Shown here piece after piece: positions 34,457 to 44,999 of a stretch of 64,000 nt of DNA. A model generated the notes under the pieces. It did not search any database, was not told where the DNA came from, and saw nothing but the letters and a program-made list of their open reading frames with translations. Both the position numbers and the translations under genes were made by a program. How positions within the stretch are numbered: position 1 is the stretch's first letter; every line of letters begins with the position of its first letter. The stretch is from assembly GCA_023213315.1 (NCBI GenBank), contig JAKCPI010031572.1:62001-126000 (forward strand), written 5' to 3'. Source of the DNA: Euborellia annulipes. Lineage: Eukaryota; Arthropoda; Insecta; Dermaptera; Anisolabididae.

Positions 34457-34606
34457 TTCGTTGTTAAAATTGTTGATTATTTATGACTTAAAATAAAAGC
34501 TTGAGGCGCTCCGAGGGTCTAAGAATTGACACTTGCTTAAGCTATCAATGAGCGCCCCACGCTTTTATTTTGTCATTAAATATTTAACAATTTTAACAAC
34601 AAAAAC
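34457..34606. repeat. Hairpin repeat, ~50-bp arms
   Basis: GTTGTTAAAATTGTTGA...AAAATAAAAGC...GCGCTC returns in complement at 34555-34606. The loop carries GGGTCTAAGAATTGACACTT. Confidence 0.7.
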
Positions 34607-34649
34607 GGAACCATTTCTCTCTTTATAGTTCAATTTAAATAAAAGCATT

Positions 34650-35622
34650 TTTACTTTCTCTTACCCTATATATGAAATATATAGAGAAAGTATTGCGATC
34701 ATGTCAAAAATTCGATGTCGAGATTTTGATGGATATACATGTTTTGAGGTCCCCTGTGTCCAAAAAAAGTGGGTCCCGCAAATTGGTCTGTGTGTGCGTG
34801 TGAGTGTCTGTATGTGTGGACAGATTTTTAGCATGAAGGAATTGAGCTACCGGATTGAAATTTTATATTTAACTTAGGTACCTTCCCAGAATCTCAAAAT
34901 AAGCTTTTGAACAAAATCGGCCAAATAGTACTAGTACTTTACTGATGTACTTTTTCAGTTTTTTCGATTTTCTCAAAATTCCCTCCAAGGATTTTTTTTT
35001 TTTAATTCATAAATCAACTATTTTTTAGATGCTCTTTAAAATGTATATTCTCATTTTGCCGTTGAAATCTTCTGAAGACCACTTTACTCTTGTTCTGCAT
35101 AGGAAAGATAGGAGAAATGGTTGCCATGGTAACCGAATTTAAATTTTTTTCTTTTTATTAGATTAAAAATCAATTATTATTTAAACGCCCATTTAATTTT
35201 ATTTTATTTCTGTCTTTAATTGTTTCGGAGAAAACATATCTCTCTCTCTCTCACTTGCAAACATTATCGTCTGTCTCTACTCTTTTTAAATTCACTTTCC
35301 ACCTCTTCCATTCATAGAAACAATGTTAATTTCCTATAGGGATTTGTATGTTAATTTCGATTCAAAAGGGCCCCCTTTGGAACTTTTTACGAAATTTAAA
35401 ATTTTTTTTCCAGATCTTATGAAATTTTGTATTATTTTAGGATTCTCTATTGTGTATAAAATGTCCAAATATGAGATTAAAATTTTGAAAAATAACCATA
35501 GTTTATTTCAAGCAGTCAACATTTAAAATGCAAGTTTGAAACTAAGGTGCTATGGGAAACTAAATATATCTCGACCCTTCGGTAAGAGAAAGTTGTGCAC
35601 CGTGCTGGTCACACCAGATGTT
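34650..35622 (+). mobile_element. Hairpin-ended 1 kb element, copy 3 (hairpin reduced to one inverted arm)
   Basis: Subfamily 2 body, with the X-box word at 35120-35133. At the end, the usual hairpin is replaced by a single arm in the opposite sense: CTCGACCCTTCGGTAAGAG followed by GTGCTGGTCACACCAG. Confidence 0.8.
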
Positions 35623-36179
35623 TTGTTATTTTTTCGTTCTCTCCACTTATTTTTTTCCAAGGAACGACTAAATCTCTATTTGTTAAATATTTAATATAGA
35701 AAAAATTATTTTTTTAAATTTCTATTTACCAAAGATTATGAAATCATTACCATATTTTATGAATATATTATTCGATATCAATTAACAAGTAAAAACAATA
35801 ACCTTTTGTTTTCGATTACTACATATTTCGAGGAACTTCGTTTCTAAATATAAATGATGTAAATGGGTAAGAAAAAAAAATAATAATAATTCAAATATTA
35901 CAGATTTTCTCTCAACTCACACTATAAATTTCAAAAACTAGGGCATTAACATCATCTTCATCCCCCCTACCCCCTCGAAAAAACAAGACCAAATTAAAAT
36001 TCTGAATCGTTAAAATAAATTCCCACTCACTAAAGTCTCAAGTGAATGCATTAATAAATGTTTAAAATAAATGTCTGATCGTATAACTTGATGACAACTA
36101 GGGTTTGGAAAAAACCGGAAAATTTTGAAAACCGGTTTTTCGATTTTTTTACAAAGCGGAAAACCGGTAAACCGGTTTT
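35623..36179. other. AT-rich region with one solitary CCGGTT-type end
   Basis: No gene is seen. At 36102-36180, TAGGGTTTGGAAAAAACCGG with further AAACCGGT words looks like one end of a hAT-like element related in style to 1264-5845. No partner end was found. Confidence 0.4.
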
Positions 36180-36456
36180 TGTCAACATCTTAAACGATAA
36201 TCGTTATTAATGAATATATCTATTAGGGGTCCAGGCATTCTTATTTTAGCCATTTGGTATGCAAATCGGACTACCTGCGATCTGAACCCAAGAAAATTAT
36301 TATTACTACTATTCCAATCCAGTGCCTGCTTGAGGAATTGATTATATTCATAGAATACAAAAAATCCAAAAAATAGATAAGCTTATATATTTCCTCATAC
36401 ATTTTCTTGCCCTCGGGGCTTGGCGTAGAGGTTAGCGTGCTAACCTCGTAAACCAA
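36180..36456. repeat. Fragments of SINE family A
   Basis: 36180-36290 is a minus-strand piece (GCCATTTGGTATGCAAATCG). 36410-36456 is a plus-strand head (CTTGGCGTAGAGGTTAGCGT, A-box-like). The arrangement suggests rearrangement. Confidence 0.5.
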
Positions 36457-36792
36457 GAACTTGCTGCAGCTTCTTATCGTTTCACAGGTTTTCGGTGTCA
36501 AGAATAAAACAATTATTTTAAAAAACTATTTTATTTTTATTTAAGTATATTAAATAAGGATTCTCCTCAAGCAAGGTAAATAAAATAGGTAGATTTTCTT
36601 TTTAAAAAAAGACAGTTTTATTGGATAAAAGTTAACTTATTAATATTATAAGGAATTTTGTATTAAAAAAGTTGAATGTAAATTGAATTATATATATGTA
36701 AAAATTTCCAGGCCCTGAAGACGAATCCCTGATTCGAAACTGTAAAAATGCATTCAGTCAAAAAATGTGAAACGATAAGCTGCAGCAAGTTC
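36457..36792. mobile_element. Inverted dimer core element with short arms
   Basis: The ends GAACTTGCTGCAGCTTCTTA and GATAAGCTGCAGCAAGTTC enclose CTGAAGAC, stem GAATC-cctg-ATTC, GAAACTG at 36715-36743. It is inserted at the SINE head. Confidence 0.7.
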
Positions 36793-37074
36793 GATAAGAA
36801 ATAACTTCGTTGAGAATCGTCTACATAATTATTTTTTATAATTCATCATATATATTAAATTTCAAATTTCCTATTTTTGTCGTCGCGGCTTGTGACGTCA
36901 TGACTTGTAGCGTCACGGTACTTGACGTCACGACCTGTAGCGCGACCTGCTGATAGAAGAGCCAAAAAATTTGGGAGGATAAAATAAAAGTGAAAATAAA
37001 AAGTGAAACTTTAAAATTCCCCCCCCCCCCCTGATTCAAATTCATTCCGGCGCCCCTGGTAGTATTATATCTTA

Positions 37075-37640
37075 AATCTATACTATTATATAAAAGACAA
37101 TGTCTGTCTGTCTGTTTGTAACGCATAGACTCCGAAACTACTGGACCGATTTTCATGGAGTTTTTTTTAATGGGTAGGGAATTTTCCGGGGGTTATTTTA
37201 GGCTATCATTATATCGAATTAGGGGTAGGGAACCCCCCTTTTTGGGGGTTATCAAATACCCCATAGCAGGAAAAACAGGATCTAACTCGCGTTATGAAAA
37301 ATATATTAATATTTATCAAATCTTTAAAATGAAAAATAAAAACTCTTCCTCCCCCTAACAATTCGACAGTGAAAAGATTTTTCCGCTCTGCGCCCCCCCC
37401 CCTAAAATTATTATTTTTTTATTTTTCACTAGATTTTAATAAAAATTAAAATGACGCTTTTTTAGGGTGTAAATAATTGAAAAATGGTATTTTAGACCTC
37501 AGAAAGTTCAATCATCCTCCCTGCCCCCCCCCCTAAAATTTATTTTTTATTCGATTTTAATAAAATTTAAAATGACGCTTTCTTAGGGTGTAAATAATTG
37601 AAAAATGGTATTTTAGATCTCAGAAAGTTCAATCACTCCC
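37075..37640 (+). mobile_element. Helitron-like 5' fragment
   Basis: TCTATACTATTATATAAA, then (GTCT)n, GACTCCGAAACTACTGGACC and GGGAATTTTCCGGGGG. The body then has a ~130-bp segment twice (AAATGACGCTTTYTTAGGGT). It is similar to 8735-9328. No Rep or helicase is present. Confidence 0.4.
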
Positions 37641-37799
37641 CCTGCCATATTTGGGGCCCTTAAAATTGGAAACCAGCTCGAAGGACAAGAGTCCCAGAGA
37701 TTCCAGAACTATGGGGATGATAATAGGGGCAGAGGATTCACTTCATATAGGTGTGATAGAAACCAAGAAAATTTAACATTAAAGGAGGCAAGGAATTCA

Positions 37800-39914
37800 A
37801 TTCCAATTTGAAGGAAAGTCACAAACTGACCTTAGAGATTTCACTAGTGCATGTGATTATGCTTTTGAAAATGTGAATGCTAGATTGAAAGATGAATTGT
37901 GACAATTATAGAGGAATATCCCTCTTAAACATCGAATACAAAATACTGTCACAGTGCATTCTAGACCGAATTCAACCTTTTGCGGAGAGAATAATCGGGG
38001 AATATCAGGCTGGCTTCAGAATGGGTCGATCTACGACAGACAACATTTTCGTACTACGACAGCTGTTCGAAAAAATGGGAGAGTACCGAAAAGAGATGCA
38101 CGTGATGTTTGTCGATTTTAAAAAAGCCTACGATTGTATACATCGGGAAAGCCTATTTAGATGTCTGGGAGAGTTTGGGGTCCCAAAAAAATTGGTAAAC
38201 CTAATTAAAGTCTGTGAACAAGAAACAACAGGGAAAGTTAAACTTGGCAACCAGCTGGCTGCGGAGTTTGAAATTGCATCTGGCCTGAAGCAGGGAGACG
38301 CACTGTCACCAATTTTATTTAACATCATGTTGGAAAAAGTAATTCGGGAAGCCTCTGAGATGTGCCCGGAGGGCCTCTATGTAGGGGAGGATAAGATGGC
38401 CATGCTGGCTTACGCGGATGATATAGCTCTTTTGGCAGGATCTTCAAGTGAGCTAGCGTGCCTGGTAGGAAGATTAGAAGATCAGGCCAGTAAAGTAGGT
38501 TTACAAATTAATGAAGATAAGACAGAATATCTAGTCTTAAGACGGGATACAATGTTTACAACACCCAGACATGAACCTCTCCTAGCAAACAAAAAGAAAT
38601 ATAAGCAAGTCACTGAATTCAGATATCTGGGCTCAATATTCTCTGACGATGGATCTGAGGAAATGGAGATCAATGCACGCTTGCAGGCAGGAAGTCGATG
38701 CTACTATGGACTGAGCCACATACTAGGGTCCCGCAGTCTATCTGAGGACCTCAAGCTTCGTATATATAAGACCCTTATACAACCCGTTGTTCTCTATGGA
38801 TGCCAGACCTGGAGCATAAAGGTGAAAGACTGTAATAGGCTCCTGGTTTTTGAACGTAAAGTTCTAAGAAAGATCTTTGGCCCTGTACGAGACACTAGTA
38901 CGGGAGAATGGAGAAGACGGTACAACAGAGAGCTAGAGGAACTATACGGAGAGGCTAATATTGTGGGGATTATGAAGAGCAGGCGTCTACAATGGCTTGG
39001 TCACGTGGCGCGCATGGACAACTCGCGTTGGCCAAGAGTGGCATTCGACTTCAAACCAGTGGGGAGAAGACCTCTGGGACGACCGAGGATGAGATGGATG
39101 GATGGAGTCAGGAACGATCTGGCTGCGATCGGAGAATGGGAAAACTGGAGAGATAAAACAAAGGATCGTTCCCTCTGGAGGCAGATTTGTTCATCATCGC
39201 GCGGTCCTTTGGGCCTATTCGCGTAAAGTAAAGTAAGTAAGATTGAAGGATAGTCTGTTAGAAGCAGTATTGGGCGTAAAAATAAAAGGAAAAGCCTTAT
39301 TGGCAATTCAGTATAAAGTATTTCGGTCATACCAAGAACTAAAACTGATGCTGAAAAAATTGTATGAAGAGAAAAGATCACTCTTCTCATTACAGAGCGA
39401 ATTCAATTCTTTAAGACAAAGAGTAGGTGAAACCGTGCAATCATTCGGTAATAGAGTAGAAAATATCTTAATGGAGCTAATCGAAGCTACTTCAAGAAAT
39501 GAACAGAAAGACACAGGGAGAGAAACCTTACAGGGATCCCTTAGGAAACAAGCATTGGAAATTTTCAAAGAAGGTTTATAAGAAGATTTAAGGCTAATAA
39601 TAAAGGCTAGGAACGCGGGAAAGTTAGAAATAGCAATTAGGGAAGCGGTGGAAGAGGAAAGGTTAAAAGAAAATTACAAACAGCTGAGACAACCGGTAAA
39701 TAGATCAAGAAATTATTCTGATAGAAGTAGACACAAGATATGCAGATTTTGCAAGAAAACTAATCATGAAGAAAGAAATTGTAGGTACAGAAATAATAGC
39801 TATAGGGATGACAAAGGTCGAGTAATTGATGCACAACCTAGATCACATGACAGGCCAAAATGTTATATTTGCAATCTACCAGGTCACTATGCAAGAGATT
39901 GCAAGATAAGATAG
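37800..39914 (+). pseudogene. gag: Ty3/gypsy gag with two CCHC zinc knuckles, split by an RTE LINE
   Basis: DLRDFTSACDYAFENVNARL before the LINE continues after it as LKDSLLEAVLGVKIKGKALL, a gag-like capsid region, to a stop near 39580. In a shifted frame (39648-39914), two knuckles follow: CRFCKKTNHEERNC and CYICNLPGHYARDC. The gag role (capsid and nucleic-acid binding) follows from the family. The frame is broken by the LINE and by a stop and frameshift. Confidence 0.8.
37892..39226 (+). CDS. RTE-clade non-LTR reverse transcriptase, 5'-truncated
   Basis: 444 codons, uninterrupted. RT blocks are visible: FVDFKKAYD (residues 73-81, first catalytic Asp), GLKQGDALSP (131-140) and YADD (174-177, catalytic pair). 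The C-terminal region ends LQWLGHVARM...GRRPLGRPRMRW, which is usual for RTE-type enzymes. The endonuclease domain and the start of RT are missing because the copy is 5'-truncated. The ATG at 37892 belongs to the interrupted gag, not to the LINE. The 3' tail is short TAAG/TAAAG repeats (39227-39240). An imperfect target duplication AGATTGAARGAT lies at 37882 and 39240. The intact frame suggests a young insertion. Confidence 0.88.
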   Translation: MNCDNYRGISLLNIEYKILSQCILDRIQPFAERIIGEYQAGFRMGRSTTDNIFVLRQLFEKMGEYRKEMHVMFVDFKKAYDCIHRESLFRCLGEFGVPKKLVNLIKVCEQETTGKVKLGNQLAAEFEIASGLKQGDALSPILFNIMLEKVIREASEMCPEGLYVGEDKMAMLAYADDIALLAGSSSELACLVGRLEDQASKVGLQINEDKTEYLVLRRDTMFTTPRHEPLLANKKKYKQVTEFRYLGSIFSDDGSEEMEINARLQAGSRCYYGLSHILGSRSLSEDLKLRIYKTLIQPVVLYGCQTWSIKVKDCNRLLVFERKVLRKIFGPVRDTSTGEWRRRYNRELEELYGEANIVGIMKSRRLQWLGHVARMDNSRWPRVAFDFKPVGRRPLGRPRMRWMDGVRNDLAAIGEWENWRDKTKDRSLWRQICSSSRGPLGLFA

Positions 39915-40079
39915 AGGGAAGGAGAAAATAAAAATAGCAATAAATCAAACAGCAGGAAGGATGAAGCAGATAAGAAAGTGAGAATGGTAAAAGACGAAGA
40001 TTTAAACGACCAAGCACTGGAGAAAAGCCCGACAAAGGTGCAAAGCTTATAGGGCAATTAGATTCGGAAAAAGACGGCC

Positions 40080-40873
40080 AAAAGATAACTTTAGAAATCG
40101 AACAGACTAAGGAGAAAAATTTAGTTTTATTATTGGATACAGGCGCGCAAGTTTGTTTAATAAAGAAAGGATCACTAGATGGAGAAGCAGAAGCTTGGCG
40201 CAATAGGATCAAAGTTAAAGGACTAGGAGGAGTTATAGAAACTTTAGGAGAATTAATGGCAAAAGTCAAAATTGGGAATAGGGTGTTGGAACATATTTTC
40301 TATATTGTAGATGATGAATTTCTGATTCCATTTGATGGTATACTAGGTGTAGATTTTTTGGAAAGATTTGAAGGTAAAATAGATTATTCAAAAAGAGCTC
40401 TAGGAATTTTAGGGGAAAATTTTCAAATAGGCCTAGGTCCTAAGAAAGGGAAGGTAGAAGATTTACAACAAGACTTCAACCTCGGTATTCCAGAAGGAGA
40501 TGAGAAGGAAACTGTTTGGAAAGATAAAGTCAGTTCAGAAAAATATTACAAAAAGAGAAAATTATTAAAGGCAAGGTCGTTAAACTGGATAGAAATAGAA
40601 ACAAATTCCAATGAAGAAGGAATAATTGAAAGGATGGAATTGCAAGAAGGAATCTATTCGGGTAGTTGCTATGTCAGGCCAGTCAATAACAAATGTATGA
40701 TAAATATAGTGAATGCAAATGAAGAGGATATTGAGATAGAATTGCCTACAATGGAGATAGAAAAGCTAGAAGATTTGGAAGCTGCAAATTATAGGAGATT
40801 GCAAAGAATCAGTATCACCTTGGAATTTTCCAATATTAAGTATAAAACGAATTGTGGCTGTTATATAAATTAG
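40080..40873 (+). pseudogene. Ty3/gypsy protease region
   Basis: LVLLLDTGAQVCLIKKGSL carries the aspartic-protease DTGA. ILGVDFLERFEGKIDYSKR is the usual second block of retroviral-type proteases. The frame stays open to 40873, where it runs into the inverted element inserted at 40839-41034 and stops. In life it would process the gag-pol polyprotein. Confidence 0.8.
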
Positions 40874-41034
40874 ATTAATGAGATGAAGAGGATGCAGCCA
40901 ATAAAAAGCATCTATTATGTTAACACTCTCACTGTATTTGTTGATCATGGCCGAAACTTTCCTAAATAAAGAATGTTAACAAAATAGATGCTTTTTATTT
41001 ATTATTGGTTGCATCCTCTTCATCTCATTAATAT
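40839..41034. mobile_element. Inverted core element in pol, 15-bp target duplication
   Basis: 196 bp flanked by an exact duplication AATTTTCCAATATTA (40824-40838; 41035-41049). The gypsy coding text resumes at once (LVVPKKSEDGKPK). Arms of ~55 bp (ATTAATGAGATGAAGAGGAT) surround a shortened core, GATCATGGCCGAAACTTTCC, with CTAAATAAAG after it. Confidence 0.88.
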
Positions 41035-41049
41035 AATTTTCCAATATTA

Positions 41050-41776
41050 GTAGTACCAAAGAAATCGGAAGATGGAAAACCAAAATTTAGAGTGGTAGTA
41101 GACTTTAGACTTCTAATTGATGTCACGGAAGGCGATGCCTTCCCACTACCAAATATTGAATATAAATGAATTATTAGATTCATTGGGAAAATCACAATAT
41201 TTTACTACAATAGATTTGGAGCAAAGCTATCATCAAATTAAAGTAAAGAAAGAAGATAGAGAGAAAACAGCAATCTCAACGGATTGGGGTCACTACGAAT
41301 TCATTAGAATGCCATTTGGATGCAAGAGATCAGCCCCAGCAATCCAGCGATTAATGAACAATGTGTTACTAGGATTACAAGGAATAAAGTGTTTAGTATT
41401 TTTGGATGATGTTATTATTTTTGAAAATAGTTCAGAAGATCACAATCAAAAATTAGAGGAAGTATTTAAAAGACTTGAAAAATATAAATTATTAATAAAA
41501 ATTAAACCAGGGAAATGCAATTTGTTGAGAAAAGAAGTAAATTATTTAGGACACATCATAACCAGTGAAGGAGTAAAACCGGATCCTACAAAAATCAAAG
41601 AGATAGTGAATTACCCAAGGCCAAAGAATCAAAAGGAACTTAGATCATTTTTAGGACTCTCGAATTATTATAGAAAATTTATTATGAATTATTCAAAGAT
41701 AGCACAACCATTAACCAACTCAAGAAGAGCGATTTCAATTGGGGTGATAAACATGAAGAATCATTTAATATACTAA
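41050..41776 (+). pseudogene. pol: Ty3/gypsy reverse transcriptase
   Basis: VVPKKSEDGKPKFRVVVDFR then GDAFPLPNIE, with a frameshift near 41160. In the next frame come YFTTIDLEQSYHQI (first catalytic Asp), FIRMPFGCK, FLDD (catalytic pair; Tyr of YxDD replaced by Phe) and YLGHIITSEGVKPDP. The thumb/connection piece RSFLGLSNYYRKFI follows. The frame is lost again after 41740. Confidence 0.85.
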
Positions 41777-42655
41777 AGGAGAGGATTACTAATCCTCCAG
41801 TTCTAATCTATCCTGATATAGAAGAGCCATACGTATTAACAACAGATGCCAGCGGTTAAGCAATAGGTGCAATACTCAGTCAAGGCCCGATAGGTCAAGA
41901 CTTGCCTATAAGTTATGCAAGCAGAACATTAAACCAAGCAGAGATACGATATTCGACTATAGAAAGAGAACTTTTGGCTATAGTGTGTTGTGGGCTTGTA
42001 AACATTACCTTCCATATTTGTTAGGAGCAAAATTCTGAATAGTAACAGACCACCGACCATTGACATGGTTATTCAATGTGAAGGATTCAGGAAGTAGATT
42101 GTTAAAATGGAGATTAAAATTGGAAGAGTACGATTACGAAATAATCTACAAAGCAGGAAAAGAAAATACAAATGCGGATGCCTTAAGCCGTACCTATACA
42201 ACAAGAAGAGAAGAAGAGGATACTAAAGAAGAAAAGGAGAAACAAGAAGAAATTGAGAAAGAGAAAAGGGAATTCTCTACGAATGCCGTGAAGCACCAGC
42301 AGGAGGACATCAAGGAATAAAAATAACAATAGGAAAAATTAAGGACAATTTCGAATGGAAAGGAACTAATCAAGAGATAAAAGATTATGTGCAGAATTGT
42401 GAAAGTTGCCAAAAGGACAAAGCAACGGGTAAAGTAAAGGTACCAATGGAGATAACAGATACGCCAAATGAAACTTGGGATAAATGTGCAATTGATATAG
42501 TGGGATCTGTGGTTGCCATATGCAACGTTTGCTTACAATACAACGCCACACAGAGTAACAGGATTCACACTACATGAAATTACAATATTTATGGAAAGAA
42601 GGCAGGATATCCCTCGTCAAAAAAAGAACAAGGACCCAGGTATAATTTCGAAGAT
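41770..42655 (+). pseudogene. Ty3/gypsy RNase H and integrase N-terminus, internally deleted
   Basis: RNase H is recognised from TTDASG followed by a stop at 41857, [10 protein letters not shown] and TDHRPLTWLF, and ends YKAGKENTNADALSR. The integrase zinc part has NCESCQKDKA and ETWDKCAIDIVGS. The text then jumps at about 42510 to YNTTPHRVTGFT, a region normally beyond the DDE core. So most of the integrase catalytic core has been deleted. The Jockey-like LINE interrupts it after 42655. Confidence 0.8.
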
Positions 42656-42662
42656 TATTTGC

Positions 42663-44690
42663 AAGAGTTTTATTTATTTATTTATTACATTACATACGGG
42701 CATAGCCCAAAAAATTTACAAAAATTCTTTAACATTTCAACATCGGTGTACACACTTCAGCCTCAGGGCCGACTATGATACGACAATATGTTTGATCTTA
42801 TATTAAAGAGGGAAGACTCAAAAATATCAAGTCCTGGGTTCTGTCGCGTGATGCCATTTACCACTCTCTGCCATTTACCACTTTAGGCCGGAATGCAGGA
42901 GATAATTACTAGGGAGATGACCAACAGAAAATACATTATGAGATCTATGATTGTAAAGAGGAACATAAAGATTCAGTTGAGCCAACAAAAATGAGCAATC
43001 AATATGATTATTTAGAAGTTTGTAAATAAATATAAAATCGTTACATATTCTTCGGGATTCCAAAGAAGGTAGGTTGGTGACAGATTGAAGCATATTGATG
43101 TTGTTGGAACTGAATGGTATTCTAAGTCTATATGAAATTGATTTTAAAAACTTTATTTGCACTCGTTCAATAGCCTTCTTCTGAGTAATTAAATAAGGGG
43201 ACCACACTTGCGAGCTAAACTCAAGATGGGTACGAACCAAAGAACAGTAAAGGTGCGTTACTGTAAGGATACTGTTAAAGTTACGGGTGTTGCGTGAGAT
43301 AAAGCCCAACATTCTGAAAGCCTTATTAATTATTGATTCAATATGAATCGCAAAAGACATATCAGATTGAAATATCACACCCAGATCTTTAATGTGATTG
43401 ACAGGAGATATTAATTTGCCATCAATACTGTAAGTACTCGCAAACTTTCTAGCACCTCTATAATAAGAAAGAATAGAAGACTTATTATCATTTAATAATA
43501 GTCCATTTGTCCGAAACCAGTGCACCACTTTAGATAGACCATCTTGCATATACTTGATATCCTCATCACAAGCAATCTCATGATACAACTTAAGGTCGTC
43601 AGCAAAGAGAAGGAATTTTACCGACGACAAAACAGACCACAAATCGTTCATAAATAGAATAAATAAAAGAGGGCCCAAGTGAGAACCCTGAGGTACCCCA
43701 GACGTAGCACAAAATTCACTGGAAAACGAAGATCGAACTTTCACTGTGAGTCCCCTATTAACCAGATAACTCTCGAACCATCTCAAGAGAGCTCCAGTAA
43801 TCCCATAATGCTTCAATTTAAACAAAAGTAAATCTATATTTACTGAATCGAAAGCCTTTGAAACATCCAAGTAGATAACATCCAGCTGTTTGCCCATCTC
43901 ATAGGAAGAAAGGATTGCATGCTGTATAGTAAGCAAATTTGTGGTCGTGGATCGCTTAGGCATGAATACATGCTGCTCTGGAATAATAATGGAGTGCATA
44001 GTTGGCGCTAATGCATCATAAATAAGACTTTCAAATAATTTTGGAATAACTGATATTATGCTAATGGGGCGATAGTTCTTCACATTCTTGCGGTCTCCGG
44101 ATTTATGAATAGGCAAAATATAACTATGTTTCCAAGTCGAAGGAAATTGACCTTCAGATAGAGACTGTTTAAATAACAGATAGAGAGGAACTGATAATAT
44201 TAAGCATTTTTTCAAAAATAACGAGGGAATACAATCCGGGCCAGCCGAAAATTGTGATTTCAGAGAAGATAACTTCGATACAACCGATTCCAAAGTTATG
44301 TCAATACTGGAAATGGCTATGGAAGAGGAGCATTCACAATAATCATCCGATGACGGGTTATACGTGGGGGGTAATGAGTTATGATATACACTGGAAAAAT
44401 GTTTTGCAAATAGTTCTGCAATATCCAGATCTGAATTACTTAGAGCTTCCTCCATTTGCATTAATTGGGGAATATCAGGTTTGGTTTTAATTTGTTTGAC
44501 ATAACTCCAGAAGTATTTAGGATCTGTTTGAATAGTTGACTCCACTTTACCAATGTATTCCTGATAGGACTTTTTAGAGAGATCTTTGCACTTCCTCCTA
44601 AGATCAGAAAAAGTCTGGTAATCCATGATATTCCATTTAAATTGAAAATCCATTTTATATTCTATAAAACTTAAAAAAAAATTATATAAA
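42663..44690 (-). mobile_element. Jockey-superfamily LINE, 5'-truncated, inserted in gypsy
   Basis: The 3' end is at the left, with an (AATAAAT)n-type tail at 42663-42690. The 5' end falls near 44690 and no endonuclease is present. The gypsy integrase region continues beyond it. A possible diverged target duplication (ATTATTTGCAAGAG / ATTATATAAAGGAG) is weak. Confidence 0.82.
42875..44656 (-). CDS. Jockey-like reverse transcriptase
   Basis: One open frame of about 590 codons. Visible RT blocks: NYRPISIISVIPKLFE, YLDVSKAFDSV (catalytic Asp), GVPQGSHLGPLLF and LLFADDLKLY (catalytic FADD in place of YADD). The C-terminal thumb is LVRTHLEFSSQVWSPY...IERVQIKFLK. The first residues before the ATG region near 44656 are not LINE-like, so the true reading begins mid-protein. 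It would prime cDNA synthesis at a nicked target. This copy lacks an endonuclease and cannot act alone. Confidence 0.87.
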   Translation of the reverse strand, partial: KMDFQFKWNIMDYQTFSDLRRKCKDLSKKSYQEYIGKVESTIQTDPKYFWSYVKQIKTKPDIPQLMQMEEALSNSDLDIAELFAKHFSSVYHNSLPPTYNPSSDDYCECSSSIAISSIDITLESVVSKLSSLKSQFSAGPDCIPSLFLKKCLILSVPLYLLFKQSLSEGQFPSTWKHSYILPIHKSGDRKNVKNYRPISIISVIPKLFESLIYDALAPTMHSIIIPEQHVFMPKRSTTTNLLTIQHAILSSYEMGKQLDVIYLDVSKAFDSVNIDLLLFKLKHYGITGALLRWFESYLVNRGLTVKVRSSFSSEFCATSGVPQGSHLGPLLFILFMNDLWSVLSSVKFLLFADDLKLYHEIACDEDIKYMQDGLSKVVHWFRTNGLLLNDNKSSILSYYRGARKFASTYSIDGKLISPVNHIKDLGVIFQSDMSFAIHIESIINKAFRMLGFISRNTRNFNSILTVTHLYCSLVRTHLEFSSQVWSPYLITQKKAIERVQIKFLKSISYRLRIPFSSNNINMLQSVTNLPSLESRRICNDFIFIYKLLNNHIDCSFLLAQLNLYVPLYNHRSHNVFSVGHLPSNYLLHSGLKW

Positions 44691-44699
44691 GGAGAAATT

Positions 44700-44979
44700 A
44701 GGAACAACAAACAAGATAGTAATGGAAAGTTTAATTAAAGGAAAAGAAAAGTCCAAAATACAGTATGATAGAAAATCAAAAAGGATAGAATTTAGAAAGG
44801 GAGATAAAGTGTTATTATATGACGAAACGGTAAGGAGGGGAAGATCAAAAAAGTTAGATTCTAAATGGATAGGACCTTATATAGTAGAGGAAGTAAATTC
44901 GGAAACTAATGTAACATTAAAGGTAGGAAGAAAACTTTTAAAGGTTCATAAAAATAGGTTAAAACATTTCTTAAATTAG
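44700..44979 (+). pseudogene. Ty3/gypsy integrase C-terminal tail
   Basis: KEKSKIQYDRKSKRIEFRKGDKVLLYDETV, read here in two parts, leads to KLDSKWIGPYIVEEV and KLLKVHKNRLKHFLN. This is the integrase C-terminal (GPY/F-type) region, with the expected GPY. It is separated from its N-terminal part by the Jockey-like LINE. Confidence 0.82.
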
Positions 44980-44999
44980 ATTTTAAAGACGACAGATTA

